From Trichosphaerium sp. ATCC 40318 (taxonomy: Eukaryota > Discosea > Flabellinia > Trichosidae): a DNA stretch of 64,000 nucleotides. Under the pieces are notes generated by a model. That model saw only the letters and a program-made list of their open reading frames with translations. It did not search any database and had not been told where the DNA came from. The stretch spans positions 62,001-126,000 of the forward strand of contig JALMLS010000310.1 of assembly GCA_038496445.1 (NCBI GenBank), in the 5' to 3' direction. Made by a program: the position numbers and the translations under genes. Shown in pieces: positions 22,201-34,621 of the stretch; the stretch's first letter is position 1; each line of letters opens with the position of its first letter.

Positions 22201-24198
22201 TTGAAATATATAAGGATAAGTGCCAGGAATATTATAGGAAATTACTTAGAGAGTCTGAAACTGGTATTCTTATGCGGTATGCCCGTTTTTCTAGACGATT
22301 TGGAAAAAGGAAAATCAGCTAAACATCATTTTTCGTACATTGTTTCAGTTTTTTTTTTGCCTTTTTTACTGTTACTTGTCTAAATAATTTGGTATATAGT
22401 GATGCTAGTATGACACAGACAATTGATACAACTACTCCAATGATGCGTGATACCGGTGATCCTCAGAATCAACGAGAAAGGTACGTTAGTATAGCTCCTA
22501 TGTTGTTTTTTGTTCTCAAGATCGTTTTGTATTTCTTATGTTTTATCTAGACCTGTACCTACTGGTGAAGATATATCACGACATAATCCAGCTATCAATG
22601 CTTTGGGATGGGATGATACACCTCTTTTGACTCTTATTGATCAGAAAACCATGCCATTATATTTGGTGCGTTTGTAGCAGCGCAGATTGTTTTTGCTGAC
22701 TTTTCCGTCCCAGGGATTATCACTTCGTGGTGATCAATTAGCTAGACGCTATCTGTTAACGGAGCACTCTGACTCTAGTCAACATAAAGATACATCACGG
22801 CTGGCTAACATGCATGACAGTTTGGTACGTTTATCCTCTAATTATTTTCTCTTTAATCTTACTGACTTTTCTTTCTCAGCTGTGGCTTATATCTAGCATA
22901 CGAGAGCTTGGTAAAAAGAAGAGATCTGGAAAGAGAAATAAAAAAACGGCTGCTAGCATGACAAGAAGCACGAACAGCTTGGCACTAGGTTAGTTTTTTT
23001 TGAAAGTGGGATTCTGTCTCTAACTCATTTTTTCTTTGTGCAGTACAATCTCTGGAGGCGTCCCAACTTACACTACAAGAATATGATATTTTCCAACATA
23101 TTGGGCCGTACTTAATCAAACAATTGAAGCGTGTATCAACATCTTGCCTCATTGCTTTGAAAATAGAGTTCCGTGTAAATTGCTTCTTCTTTTTGAGTAT
23201 CATCCTTGAGGTATGTGCCTACGATTACCTTTTTAATTACAGCCTAAACTACCTACCTTTCTGTTTATTTTTTTTCACAACTTTTTTATCACGTGATGCA
23301 GGTTGTTTTTTGCTTTTTTTTCCTCGAGAATTTATTCATTTGTCCGTTCCTGTTTATTGACAGTTGTTGTTTTAGAAAAATTACTACTACGAAGTTGAAT
23401 ATAAAGATCCTGATAATTTTACAACTGATTTGAATAATATTCTCGCATCAGCTGATACTGCTTTGACAAAATTCTTACCAGTTGATAAGCGAAGGTATGT
23501 TTTTATGTTAAGGCATCATGATGGCTTAGAATTTTATTTTCAACCCTTTTGTATTATTTACTGTTGTTTCAGCTGGTTATTTACAGGATTGGCTACGCTT
23601 ATGGCTAATATCATTATCAACAGGTACGCACAACAGCCTTTTTTTGATAGTTTGTTTTTTTTGTATAAGACAATTGATTCAACCTCGCTCTTTGTCGGTG
23701 CTTTGGTGGCTAATGTCGTTTTAGTTTGTCTTCAATAAAAGCTATTAATCAAAATGGTGTTATCAAGATGTGTAGGCACGTCTAGTGATCCAATTTGATA
23801 ACTTGACTATGGCCGAATAAAGTCTTAAATATCAGCTTATATTTTTGTTTTAGGAATATTTTTAATTTGCAACAAAATTTGACGAATGTTGGAAGCCTAG
23901 AGGATCCAAAAGAGCTTATTATAGAATTTGATAGAGCAAGGCAGTATTATGAACTTATTAATTTAACTGAAGAGGTACGTGCATACCATTAATACACCAA
24001 ATAACCAAATCTTTTATTTACACTCCATTTCTCACTTTTTTCTTAAAGGGTGTCTTTGAACACATTAAGCAAACACCACGTGCAAAGTTATTTACAAAGC
24101 AGCAATATACTGAAGTTCTTAAATGTGTTACAAGATCACCAAGGAAGATACCAGATAAGACATTATTCAGACTTAAACAGTTTTTCCCACGGATGTAA
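19276..24198 (+). CDS. EXOC4: Exocyst complex component Sec8 (EXOC4)
   Basis: Tethering subunit that docks secretory vesicles at the plasma membrane. A very intron-rich gene (about 20 exons). I use the ATG at 19276 (MASNGGPRKLDSKRSHNH). Early exons match the Sec8 N-terminal coiled region: YTTILKELNSSQANIETATD then LEKSSHNLTSRSKPIANYNN. Later exons give RLVEGVEEYPFWI-type sequence, FEWSSAEVVNYFEGE, LVKSAFLPKD, and near the end LTLQEYDIFQHIGPYLIKQL. The conserved C-terminus is NIFNLQQNLTNV then LIIEFDRARQYYELINLTEE, ending LFRLKQFFPRM. The stop overlaps a TAAATAAA poly(A) signal. Length, about 1000 residues, fits the family. Exon limits were not all fixed. Confidence 0.85.
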
Positions 24199-24641
24199 AT
24201 AAAAAAAACCCCATAAATGGTTTTCTTTTCTTCATACTCCTGTGCCTTATTTTCACAACAAAAAATATCTATAAAACGCAAAGAAGTCAGCAACAGAGTA
24301 TAAACATCTACTGGCTACTTCTTGATATTTTAGCCCTTTTTTCTTTTGAGATACCATTGAGAGGTTCGTGTATTTCTTTGGCTATATCAGGCTTACGAAC
24401 TGAAGAAATCACCGCAACACGCGCGTGTATATACACTAATAACTTGTTCATTGTTTTTGCACCTTTTTTGTTGTAACTTGAAGTTATGCAAGAACGTTTC
24501 GTTTGAAAGAAAAAAAAGACTGTTTTGAATTTTGTTTTTAACATACCAAAAGGAATGAAACAAGAGTAGGTACATGGGTTGTAACCAGTTTTCTTGTTTA
24601 ACAAGGTCAGCATTGTTTTGCAATAATCTCTTTATTATTTG

Positions 24642-27300
24642 CTATTGACGCAAGTTTGTTTGTTCTATTGTAATTTCTTTCACTCTTTTGCTTCTTTTGT
24701 ACAAGACTAACAATACCACTATTATTACGCTAACTACTACAACAACTGATACAGTTATTATGTAGTAAACAATAAAGTTTTGTGATTTTTTGTTGTCCAT
24801 GTTGGTACATGTAGATATCAATACAACAAGAGATTGTAACTCTTTCACTGTTTTTGTTTGACATTGTCGCATATCTGGGTCTGTTACTGTCACTTGAATA
24901 CTTTCAAATGTACATTGTTGTTGTGAGAAATCAAACAATGTGAAGTTACCTTGTTTAAGTATTGACTCAAATACTGCTGGATTTGAGAATACTATGTCAA
25001 TAAGTGAGATATTGGGACAATGTGTTGTGTCTATTGGTAGTGGGTTATTTGTGAAAATAACTTCTACGCCATCATATGTTCCATTAATTGGAAGTGTCAC
25101 AACATCTTCTCTGATAATAAGTGTGATTGTTCTTCTAGTTGTAGGTATTGATGTTGGTGAGATTACGGGTGATGATGTTGTTGGGAGTTCAGTAACAGGA
25201 GGAGTTGTGGTTGGTGGGATGGTAGTTGGAGGCTCTGTTGTTACTATGGGACATGCAAAAACGCCACACGTTTCATTATAAAATATAATATCAGCTGTAT
25301 CATCAACGAACAATACAAGAACCTATGAACAAAGTGGGAAAAAGAGAAGAAGGAAGCTGGCCGTTGAAAAAAATAATGTAAAAAGAAGAACAAACAGAGT
25401 TTAGCTTAAGTACGTACTGTCACTACGCACTCAACTGGATCAAAAGTAGCTGTAATCTTCTTCATAGCGGTTTCTTTTAATACAGCAGTTGTATATGTTG
25501 GTGCGAGGAACATTCCAGAAGTATCCTAGCGTCATAAAGTTAGAACCAACAAAGGTTTCACTTTGTGGATTGTAAATTGTTTTGACGTACACTGTAAGCA
25601 CGTATTGTTACTTCTGATGGAGTATCCACATACACAATTAATAAATCTGCGTTTATCGCTGTTTCCATTGCAATAATAGCAGATACTTCAGATTCAAGTG
25701 TGGGTATACTTAACGTAATATTTGTACTTGATGAAAAAGGTTCTTGATCACTGGAGCAATTTACTAATGACTTGAAAAGATATAGCAGCTTGTCAACACC
25801 ATTAGGTTCAATAGTGTATAATGTATCATTAATGGATGTAGTAGATATACTGTTTATATTTATTGATGCTACAACACCTGATAGGGTGTTTGCATGAGCG
25901 AGAAAACCATCACCAAAAACCTTTTCGAACTAGGTTAGCATTGTCGCAGAGTAAAGCAAATTATGTTTTTTTTGGTCTTTATCCTTGTTAGTCTACGATA
26001 AAAGGATGCCCATCAACTCATAAACTCTTCGGGAGCGTGTAATTGTAGGGTTGTTTTTTATTGCAAAGATTAAAAAAGAAGTTGAACAATCAACTATTTT
26101 TTCAATAGTAAGTACCTTGGATGTGTTTGCATCTACTTTAGCGTTACCTATGACGTGCTCAACAGCAAGGTCTAGTACTAAAATCTTTACAAAGCATCCA
26201 GGGGTATTCATACTGGTTATACTGTACTGGTAGTTAATAGCTGCAATCGCTTAGTAAAACAAAGTTAGTTATTTTGTTGGTAAGTTCTTTTAGTACTTCT
26301 GTTGAATGTGAGTATCTCAAGCGGGGATCCTTCACTTATTATGTACATATAAGAATCGTCTGAAGGGAATTCTACGTCAAGAAGAAATCTTTCCTTTCCA
26401 GTACCTGTTCAGAATTAAAAAAAGTACAAAAAAAAAACAATGTGGAGTAAAAAACACGCTCTCGTTCTATCTATACTATGTGAGCTAAAATGCGCTTATG
26501 TAGTATGTAAAATATCAAATTAACAAGACATCTGGTAGAACGAGAGTAGGTAAACTGACAAGCACTTTTTGAACTCGGAAATTAGAAACCACGTGCTATA
26601 GATATTCTCAATTTTAATAATAACTTACTTTGGAATTCTGCTTTATCAAATGATACGTAGTATGCAATATCAGGTGTACTAGCTATTACCTCTTCTACAT
26701 CACCTTCATCTATGACTGACGGCAGCTACGCAATCAATCAGATTTGATTAAAAAAAAAGCAACAAAACGCACAGTAATGTTGTCCGTTGCACTTATAAAC
26801 CTGTACGAGAGCATTCCGTTTTCGGCTATGAAAACGAATATTACTTTTCTGTTGCCATGCGCTAGGATTGGTCCAGTAACAGTGTCGGTAAACCCAACAC
26901 CGTTGGACGTGCCGTTGAAGAACTCTTTTTGGTTTGTTAGTTGTCTCTTGCTGAACTGACTCAAACAATTTATACGCACTTCTGGGCGAGGCTACATCTA
27001 TTGACGTGTTGCTTGATCCTATTTTAATCAGATTTGCACAACTACAATTTGGGAACCTTCAAAAGCATAGAAATATGATGCAATATCGTTGTAGACGCCG
27101 AAAGTAACATCTGCAGCAACTATAGAGTTGAATTGATTTGTAAGTTGGCTGGCGTCTCTAAATACATTGAACTGCGGGTCTGAAAACATAGCCATAGCGA
27201 CTAGGTACTGTTGAAATGGTTGCTTTGAAAAACAAACGCTGTACGTACCAATTACTTGGTTAAGCGCTATAATTGCTGTAACCGCTCTGTAAATGGTCAT
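24642..27300 (-). CDS. Type I membrane glycoprotein, unknown family
   Basis: ATG at 27300 (MTIYRAVTAIIALNQVIG), a weakly hydrophobic start that may act as signal. Exons run leftward: SIVAADVTFGVYNDIASYFY; a segment with SNGVGFTDTVTGPILAHGNR; several exons between 26700 and 25320; and a last large exon 24642-25313 with TEPPTTIPPTTTPPVTELPT (Pro/Thr stalk), NGTYDGVEVIF, several Asn-x-Thr/Ser sites, one transmembrane helix (IITVSVVVVVSVIIVVLLVL) and a short basic cytoplasmic tail. The layout indicates a cell-surface receptor or adhesion protein. I do not recognise any named domain. The intermediate exons were not all joined. Confidence 0.6.
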
Positions 27301-28150
27301 TGATAACCCAACAACGGAGTGGCTTTATTAGCAGGCCAATCCGCGTTTCTTGGATTTGACCTGAAATAGTGCACTATTTTATTTTATCGCTAAGCCTAAG
27401 GCCACTCCCAATTTGTAGCATGCACGTGACTTTTTGCACTTATGCTCACGTAAAGTACTCCATAAGGATACACTAATGGTATAGTATAGCTTGCAGAGTT
27501 GCAAAAGGCTACCTATGTTCACAAACCGTCTCGAAAAATCTGGTTTACCTAACACAAAATATCGTTATTTCAGGTCAAATCCCTTGTATGTCTGGAACTT
27601 CTGCAAGTTCTGGAAGTTCCCTACTTTTAGCTTCTTTTTGCTGTGCCGTACACGGCTGAGGTATAAGAATAAGTGCAATTGAAAGAGTATTTTTCTAATT
27701 TTGTAAAAGGGCAAAGAGAAGTTAGTAATGAAATTCCGGAATGTTTCAGGTAAAATATGAAGAAAAGTATAGGAATGGTTTGGCTTCTCTTTGCAAACGT
27801 GTTCGCAGATTTCATTAATTGATTCGCCCTATTTTTTTTATGTTGAAGTTAACATCAATTTTCAGCACACTGTTGTCCACTACGAAACTGTAGGTTAAGA
27901 TGACTACTTGTGTACCGTATTGAGAACTGAAAGTATCTCTACCTAAACGTTGGACAGGTATAGATGACACAATGTCCAGCACGTGCCACTGAAATCTGAG
28001 ATTATTGTTTTAATAAATAGCCTGAGCAAATTTCGCTGATAGGTCATTACAGATGCTAGTATTGATGGGTTTAACTGCAACAGAGCTTATTCCTAAGCGT
28101 TGTGCGATATAGGATAATTTCACTCGAACATTTAAATGGCTCATATACTT
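27301..28150. other. Intergenic region, no supported gene
   Basis: About 850 bases between two minus-strand genes, so it holds the upstream flank of the glycoprotein gene and the 3' flank of the multipass gene. Open stretches at 27491-27682 and 27627-27815 have no supporting features. Confidence 0.45.
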
Positions 28151-29565
28151 TTATTGTGTCCTTGCTATATTGTACCGGCCTTCAAGGGAATTCGTAGATA
28201 CATACGATAATCCAGAATACGTAAAGTCATCCCTTCTAGCTTTATGCGTACTCCAGAATTGCATCAATCCATCAGTGCAACATAATCCCCATTCTCCTAT
28301 TCTTATACCGCATTGGAATATGAAAGATAAAATCAACACGTGTTTGTCACTTCCTTGTGATAGAACCTTGACTGTGCTCCTTATTGATAGTAATATCAGC
28401 GTTACTACGCCACATATAGCAAAGAAACAACCAAGTACAAGAAAGACAAATAACTAAAAGGGTGATAAGGACAACAAAAAAGTGAGCTGTTAGTCCGTAC
28501 TTTTCTAACGATTGACATTGATTGTGGTGGCTTTTCTTTAAACTGCAGTGGTATACACATAACCTTCAAAGCAACGAATCCTCCCATCAAAATGCATATA
28601 CCTACATACAGTGCTGTAATACCATAGTTGATGGAATTCACTAGTTTAACTTCTGGTATTGATACTTGTAAAATATAAAAAGCAAGTTCAGAGCCAGTGA
28701 TGAAGATGCACATGAAGAGAAATACTCCAGCTAAAACAGTAAAAAAGCCAAACTTCTCATTATAGAGTTCATGGAGAGCAAAAGAATAACGTGCCAAACC
28801 AAGCAGCCAAGTAGAAAACCTTCAAAAAAGTACATCAATTTGGTTTAATGAGTATTAGTTTTCGTTTCGCACAACATCACAAAGCCATCAAAGAAGTTGA
28901 CTTGATGATAATGGTGCGCCAAGTAATACAATGCTATTGAATTTTAAGAACTTACACAAGAGAAACCCCTAAACCTTGAAGAATTGCGTCAACATAGAAC
29001 GGAATAATGTGGTTTAATGAGAAGGGATCAGATCCAAACCATACTACTCTGACTAGATAATAAAGTGTCACAAATCATCACGTCGCGTATAAATAGAGTA
29101 TCACGTGACTATAAAAGTAAAGGTACCGATTATTGCGCCAAAGATTGTTGAAAATTGTATCACGTGCAATAAAGTCAAGTTTAGAGGTCTACGCGCGTAG
29201 AGAAACCCAGAAATGACGAAAAAGAATATTCCCCACAGAGATGCACCAATAATTTGGAATGAAAGGATGTAATGTTTACCTAGCACATCAGATATACTTA
29301 ATTGGCAATCAGCACCTAAAGCGGATAGTATTAAATACGAAATAGTACGAAATGATTATAGGTTGTCAAAAAACAACAAAAACCTTCTTTTTGGTTCTTG
29401 GTGTTCGTTAACTAACGTAGTGATGATCACGTGATTTTTTTTTTTGATTTTATTTATCGGCCGTACCAGTGAAGAATTCAAAGCAAACACATTCATTCAT
29501 AGAGTTATTAAATCCGTTACCATTGCAGTTCATTGTAAAACGTAACGTTTTGTTTGTTTTACAGC
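28151..29565 (-). CDS. EGF-like domain plus multipass membrane (receptor-like) protein
   Basis: The exon near 29466-29560 reads MNCNGNGFNNSMNECVCFEF and joins in phase, through a GTACGG intron, to TGADCQLSISDVLGKHYILS. Together these give an EGF-like C-x-G-x-G...C-x-C...T-G-x-D-C pattern. At least six hydrophobic helices follow: FQIIGASLWGIFFFVISGFL, VIQFSTIFGAIIGTFTFIV, IIPFYVDAILQGLGVSLV, FFTVLAGVFLFMCIFITGSE, YGITALYVGICILMGGFVAL and VFLVLGCFFAICGVVTLILL. The cytoplasmic tail ends LEGRYNIARTQ. The organisation suggests a seven-helix receptor-like or THH1/TOM1/TOM3-like protein, but I cannot choose. The 5' start is unresolved. The exon joins near 29100 and 28800 are inferred. Confidence 0.6.
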
Positions 29566-29801
29566 GCTTAACTGTATTAAGTACATTTCAAGTAAAACCA
29601 GTTTGCACCATAACCTTTGATTGTTAGTGCGTGTGCGTTTACAACATTAGAAGACAAAAATTAACTAGGACAGAGTCCAATGGCGGTAAGACGCAACAAT
29701 ATCGCTTTAATCAGGTATCATTCTAATTGTACTAGGTTCCTTCTTCAGATTTAGACACTTGCTTACTTTTAAAGCTTCCGGTGGAGGTACATCATTGTAT
29801 T

Positions 29802-30424
29802 ATGGATTTAGACTTAAAAACGTATCTAAAATGGCCTATACTATCAAAATACAGCGCAACAACATCAAGGTTTGATAAGGATTTGAAAAAACACGGGAAA
29901 TGGCTAAATATAGAATGGTTCGCTGAAGTTCGTATTAATTTATCCCAACTCCCTATGTTTTTGCGAAAGAACAGAGAAGTATTGATCAAAGCTTACTGGA
30001 GTCATGGAGAACTTTCTGGAAATTATACAAAGTGGTATGCCAATGGTAACTTGGAGCTACAAGGACAGTTTGTGAACGGTAAAAGGCATGGTGAGTTCAA
30101 ACGTTGGATTCGCAGGGGTGACTTATATTCTGTATCATGTTATGTAAACGGAGAAAAGGTAGAGTACAAACAATGGATTAAACGCAAGCTATTTCAGCAC
30201 TCATTTTATAAAAAAAATAAGCCAGAAGGAGAGCATAAGACTTGGCATACTAATGGCCAGTTGCAGGTAAATGTTTTTTTGTTTTTTAAACTCAACTTTT
30301 ATTGAAGGTGCACTGCTTTTTTGCCAAAGGCCAACGGAATGGACTGTATAAGCGATGGAATAAAAAAGGCGAATTGACGAATATGGAGACTTATGATAAT
30401 GGTACAAAGGTGGTTGACAACTAA
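29802..30424 (+). CDS. Short MORN/YwqK-repeat protein, two exons
   Basis: The ATG at 29802 gives MDLDLKTYLKWPILSKYSAT; the segment RFDKDLKKHGKWLNIEWF matches the linker that follows the F-box-like start in the paralogue at 15409. Repeat units of the W-Y-x-N-G pattern follow (GNYTKWYANGNLELQGQFVN, EHKTWHTNGQLQ). One GTAAAT intron near 30268 splices at about 30307 to VHCFFAKGQRNGLYKRWNKK and a TAA at 30422. About 195 residues. The F-box-like first helix is reduced compared with the two long paralogues, so this may be a shortened family member. Confidence 0.65.
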
Positions 30425-30805
30425 CTTTGTAAAACACAATAGAAACACTTTTTCAACAATTTTGTTGTACAGCTATCTTTTGCTTTTTATTGGATTGTGC
30501 TTGCTATTGTGAAGGTTTAGTACGTGTCAAATTAAAGTAGTTTAATAGCAGCGGCTTTGATACGCTACAGTTGTAGACAGTACATTGCTGTAAACCACGT
30601 GGCACCAAACAATAAATCTCCAGGTTGTCATCTTTGTTTTGGTTGCACGTTGGGAAATTAAGTTATTAGATTGCTTCTTTTTTGTCCTTAACAAACTTAT
30701 GTATTGTACAACAGCATGGAACGTCTAGCTAAATTTATGTCTTTTCCAGTACTGAATATGAAAATCATTTACACTCATTTTTGTAATCTCAGGGACGTTT
30801 CAGTT

Positions 30806-31190
30806 TTAAAAGTCACCAAGCATGGTGCTGCGGCATGCACAGCAGCTATCCGTGGCGTGTTTACAGATGGTACAAGCAATCATAGTAACAACCACAACAA
30901 GTAATAAAGATATCGTGACTGCTCTTGGTAGTCTTGAACCATCTTCCGTCGTTTCGGACACGTGGAAAGTGATAGAATATTCTCATTAAAGTTGAATCTT
31001 GGGTAATGGCCAGTAATACTATTACAACGTACCATTTAAGTGGCACACTTTGTGTTGATTATCGCTGTACACCAATGGAATGTTGCAATTTGGGTGTTTT
31101 TGATACGTTGTGAGTTATATTTCCATTCAAATTAACGCACTCTGAACAGACTTAAGCAAAGTTCCATGGGTAAGAAATCTCCTAAGAAAC
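30806..31190 (-). CDS. Small single-pass membrane protein with Cys-rich tail
   Basis: Two exons join in phase through a GTACGT intron near 31030-30988. The first ends HPNCNIPLVYSDNQHKVCHL, the second starts EYSITFHVSETTEDGSRLPR, then a transmembrane helix (AVTISLLLVVVVTMIACTIC) and a tail with five or six Cys (KHATDSCCACRSTMLGDF). The start codon is not certain; ATG at about 31170 (MELCLSLF) is a candidate signal peptide. Tail cysteines beside a helix suggest palmitoylation. No family recognised. A different frame in the same place is longer but less protein-like. Confidence 0.4.
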
Positions 31191-31366
31191 TTTATGTTTG
31201 TAAAAATGTCTCCTTTACCAATCATACAAGAATGAGAATTTGTATATCCAATTAGGAAGGTTGCCGTCCAAGTTATTAAACGAAAGATCTCTATTATAAA
31301 GTTTTGAAGTGCTGAGAACCTTGGCTATAGTGCACTCTTGTATTTAAAATCAAGCTTAATTTTATT

Positions 31367-34145
31367 CAGTACGTATAGAACACAGTAAGTAAATCCTTGG
31401 CACCATATCTTATTTTTTTCCATTTGTCTTGATTTAGGAGAGGTTCTAAGTCAACTTCAGACAAATTTCTACATTTCAAGAGACAAAGATGCTACGCAAA
31501 TCTCATCAGTATTTACCAAAAAAGGTGCACAAAAACCAAGGAAAAAAAGAGAAAAATAACTTTAAAAGTTTTATGACATACATTTAACTTTGGTAGTGAT
31601 GCGAATATCGGAACTACTCTAGGTACTAAATCCTTTATCCTTATGTCCAAAGTTGTCAAACTTGTAAGATGGGAGAGCCTAGACACGAAGTTATGAAACA
31701 AACTAAAAAAAGGACAGCTGTTCATGAATCTTTACCTCACCACACTTCTGTGAGTAATCTCAGGTGAGCTAAATATTTGCAACATCTCTAGTGTATCCTT
31801 ACACTTTCCAGAAACAAAGTTACATAATCCCTAACAATAAAATTTATGAGAAAATGAACTAGTCTTTAAAGTAAAGATGCACCTTATCTGTTACACCACA
31901 TTCAGCAATTAAAATCTTTTAAGAGCAGGGAGTCGTCCAAGATAAGCAATACCTTCATCTCCAGCGTTTGTACGCCATATATTAAGATTATTTAGAGTAT
32001 GTATTTCACAAAGATGCTTGCATCCTTCAGGTCCTAAATTGCTCACAGCTCTCAAACTAAGAACTCGTAGATTCCGGCAGGATTTCAATTCTGCAACACC
32101 CAAGTCTCCAAAACTGGTATCGGCCAAGTTCAGGTTGGTCAGATTTACCCATGATGTAATTATATCACTACTGTCCTCTATAACCAATTATGTTTCATCG
32201 AAAAAATGAAGGAGTAAGGCAACATAATGTACCAGTTAAGTTACAACAAGATACATCGACCCGTTCTAGTTTTCCAATGGATCGAAACGGTTTTAACTCT
32301 TTATCGCCCATATGACGTTCCCTGGTCGGTCCTGGATTAAGAAAGGGTTGTACTCCAACACTTGCTGAGAATACTTTAAGGTGCTTAAAAAAAAGTCAAC
32401 AGAAATAAAAAGTATGAGGTGAGTTGTCCTTATTTTGTACCTTCAAGCGTGACATGTGTTCATAAGCTTCAGCACCGCGGATAGGTGCATTCATAATATC
32501 CAGTGATGTCAGATTTGTAAGGACTTTTGTCAAAGCAAGAAAACCAATGTTACCACAAGCAGTTTGACAGAGTGTTATGTACTGCAAGTTGGTTAAACTT
32601 GTCAAGTGAATAACGGTGTTGTCGTCAACACTTGTGCTGTTAAAAAGCGATAACTTGGTGAGATTAGTTAATTCCGCAACAACAGAAAGACCTATAACAA
32701 CATCATTACTCCACAAAAACAGAACCAAGACAACACAAACTTTCTGTTGGTATTTTCGTACCATAATCATCGGATAATGACTCAGAAAGAACCAACGAAG
32801 TTATTTGTGTAAGAGGTTTAAGACACTGAAGTACTTTACTATTTGTTTCTTTTAGTTCCAAACTCAATGAAGTTATATTAGTGCAACACTCAAGAGGTTT
32901 TAAAGCATCGTAAGGTACACGCCATTGTACTAAAAAAAAGTTAACAAACCAGTTTATGAATGTATGTTTCACCATTTGATACTTTGAGCTCCTGTAAGTT
33001 TGTTAAGTTTTTCAGGAAACCAAAATCAATAGATTCAATATGCATATAACGAAGTGTCAACTTTGTAAGTGATACTAAGCGTGAAAGCGCTTGACAATTT
33101 AACGTTTTCACAACCTACAAAAAAAACTTTAAGAATCTCATAGGAGGCATAAAATCTGTCACCTTTGGCGGTTTAAGATTGCTATCAAAATACTGTCCGC
33201 TTTCAGCTCGAATAATTAATTCTTTCAGCTTTGTAAAACTACCCAATGGCTTCACATCAACAAAAGGTGAATCGCCAAATGTCTTTGCAAACCACACAAG
33301 TGACAGACTTGTCAAGTACTTTGAAGCGTGTTTAAGTCTATATAAAGCCTTTGTTACATCTAAAATACGTATTACAAGCTTTAAGGGTGAGGTTGTGGTT
33401 CTCTGAACAAAAAAAAGCAAGCACGTGACAAAATGTTGTTTACTTTACGATGAGTACCTTTCGAATTGTAGACGCCTTCTAAGCGTTTGAGGTCGAGACA
33501 AAGCTCGCTGGGATTAAATAGGTGTAAATGGCAAAGCTCTAGCTTACGATGGCGAGCTAGTAACGTTATAACTTGCTCCTATAAAATAGTTACAATTGTT
33601 TGACAATGTTGCCTCTTACTTGTACACCAAACGCCAGATTAGACATATCAATGCCGTATTTAACGCACGCAAGCGCTGATAACCGAAATAAGCTTGAAGG
33701 CTGCCAGGATGCTGGTAAGACAAGTCAACTTAACGCTCTAAGAGTTTTATGCGAATTTTTCGAAACGGACCTCTTGATGGAACAGACAGCAGCAAACTTT
33801 TTGGAATGTCTAATGGGAGTAATTCTTGAGCGTTTATGTGCATATAACGCATAATGTAGCGAAACAGTACATATTCGTCAACATTTAAGTGTAAATCGTT
33901 ATCTATGTCCGCCATGCTCCTGTACATACAATGTTATAACGTATGGGCCAATCTACTACTAACCACAGGTTTTTTAACGTTTCTGGGTTAGAAGGTTGCT
34001 CTGAAGATATGAGCGAATCATCCACGCCGTTTATATACTCTGAGTACTCTCGAAATGATAATAGCCCGTATTCATCATTTGTAATTTGAACAAACTCTTT
34101 AACATACTGTATTCGCAACGGCTTAGATATTGTGGCGTTGTTCAT
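31367..34145 (-). CDS. EF-hand plus leucine-rich repeat protein
   Basis: ATG at 34145. The first exon (MNNATISKPLRIQYVKEFVQ, EYGLLSFREYSEYINGVDDS) joins through a GTTAGT intron to SMADIDNDLHLNVDEYVLFR, where DIDNDLHLNVDE is a full 12-residue EF-hand calcium loop. Next is a short region (SLFRLSALACVKYGIDMSNL, EQVITLLARHRKLELCHLHL) and then about a dozen leucine-rich repeats over eight or more exons, such as LTSLSLVWFAKTFGDSP, LTKLTLRYMHIESIDFG, ITSLVLSESLSDDYGT, LTNLNLADTSFGDLGVAEL and LTTLDIRIKDLVP. It ends DKWKKIRYGAKDLLTVFYTY, with the TGA overlapping AATAAA. Calcium-regulated scaffold is the likely role. The link between the EF-hand and LRR halves rests on in-phase splices; they could be two genes. 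Confidence 0.62.
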
Positions 34146-34196
34146 ACACTTCGAAGTAGTTTTGGTTAAACATGGTTTTCTGACTTATTTTGACCC

Positions 34197-34601
34197 ATGT
34201 GCCGGATCAGTCACATGTCAACTAATTTTACTATCCACAACTTTGAGTTACTACCCAGAAAGTTTAATCAAGCATCCATGAACTTACTGCAACACGAAGA
34301 TATTGTAAAGGAGTTCTGCCATCACTTGTCAACCTTTCAATGGTGCTTGTACTCTCAATTACAAAGAGCGGACCTTTTTGTTGCCACTATCCAAACCGGT
34401 TACCATTCCATGATGCTGGCGCCATTATTGTACAACAGTTCTCATGCATTCACAGCTCCTGAATATCTATTCTTCCCAAGTACTAGAAGATTGAGTGAAT
34501 TATTTGTTGGGCATGTGTTGAGCTCAGCCTCAATAAACTCAGCGATCGATTTCCACGTACCACACTGGATTTCCTTTCACTCCATAACAACAAACAAATA
34601 G
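34197..34601 (+). CDS. Hypothetical protein, 134 residues
   Basis: An uninterrupted ATG-to-TAG frame starting MCRISHMSTNFTIHNFELLP, with helical stretches (FNQASMNLLQHEDIVKEFCH, STRRLSELFVGHVLSSASIN). It starts 51 bp from the divergent EF-hand/LRR gene and ends 20 bp from the convergent gene at 34622, so it fits tightly between neighbours. No family recognised and no splice sites needed. Could be spurious. Confidence 0.4.
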   Translation: MCRISHMSTNFTIHNFELLPRKFNQASMNLLQHEDIVKEFCHHLSTFQWCLYSQLQRADLFVATIQTGYHSMMLAPLLYNSSHAFTAPEYLFFPSTRRLSELFVGHVLSSASINSAIDFHVPHWISFHSITTNK

Positions 34602-34621
34602 TACACATCAGCTTTATTTTA

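Noticed and set aside
24940-25281. Val/Gly-rich plus-strand frame
   Set aside because: Complement of the Pro/Thr stalk and glycoprotein exon on the minus strand.
29575-29590. A 13-nt GTACTTAATACAG intron that would extend the EGF-like exon
   Set aside because: Phase fits, but 13 nt is far below the 40 or more seen in all other introns here; chance is more likely.
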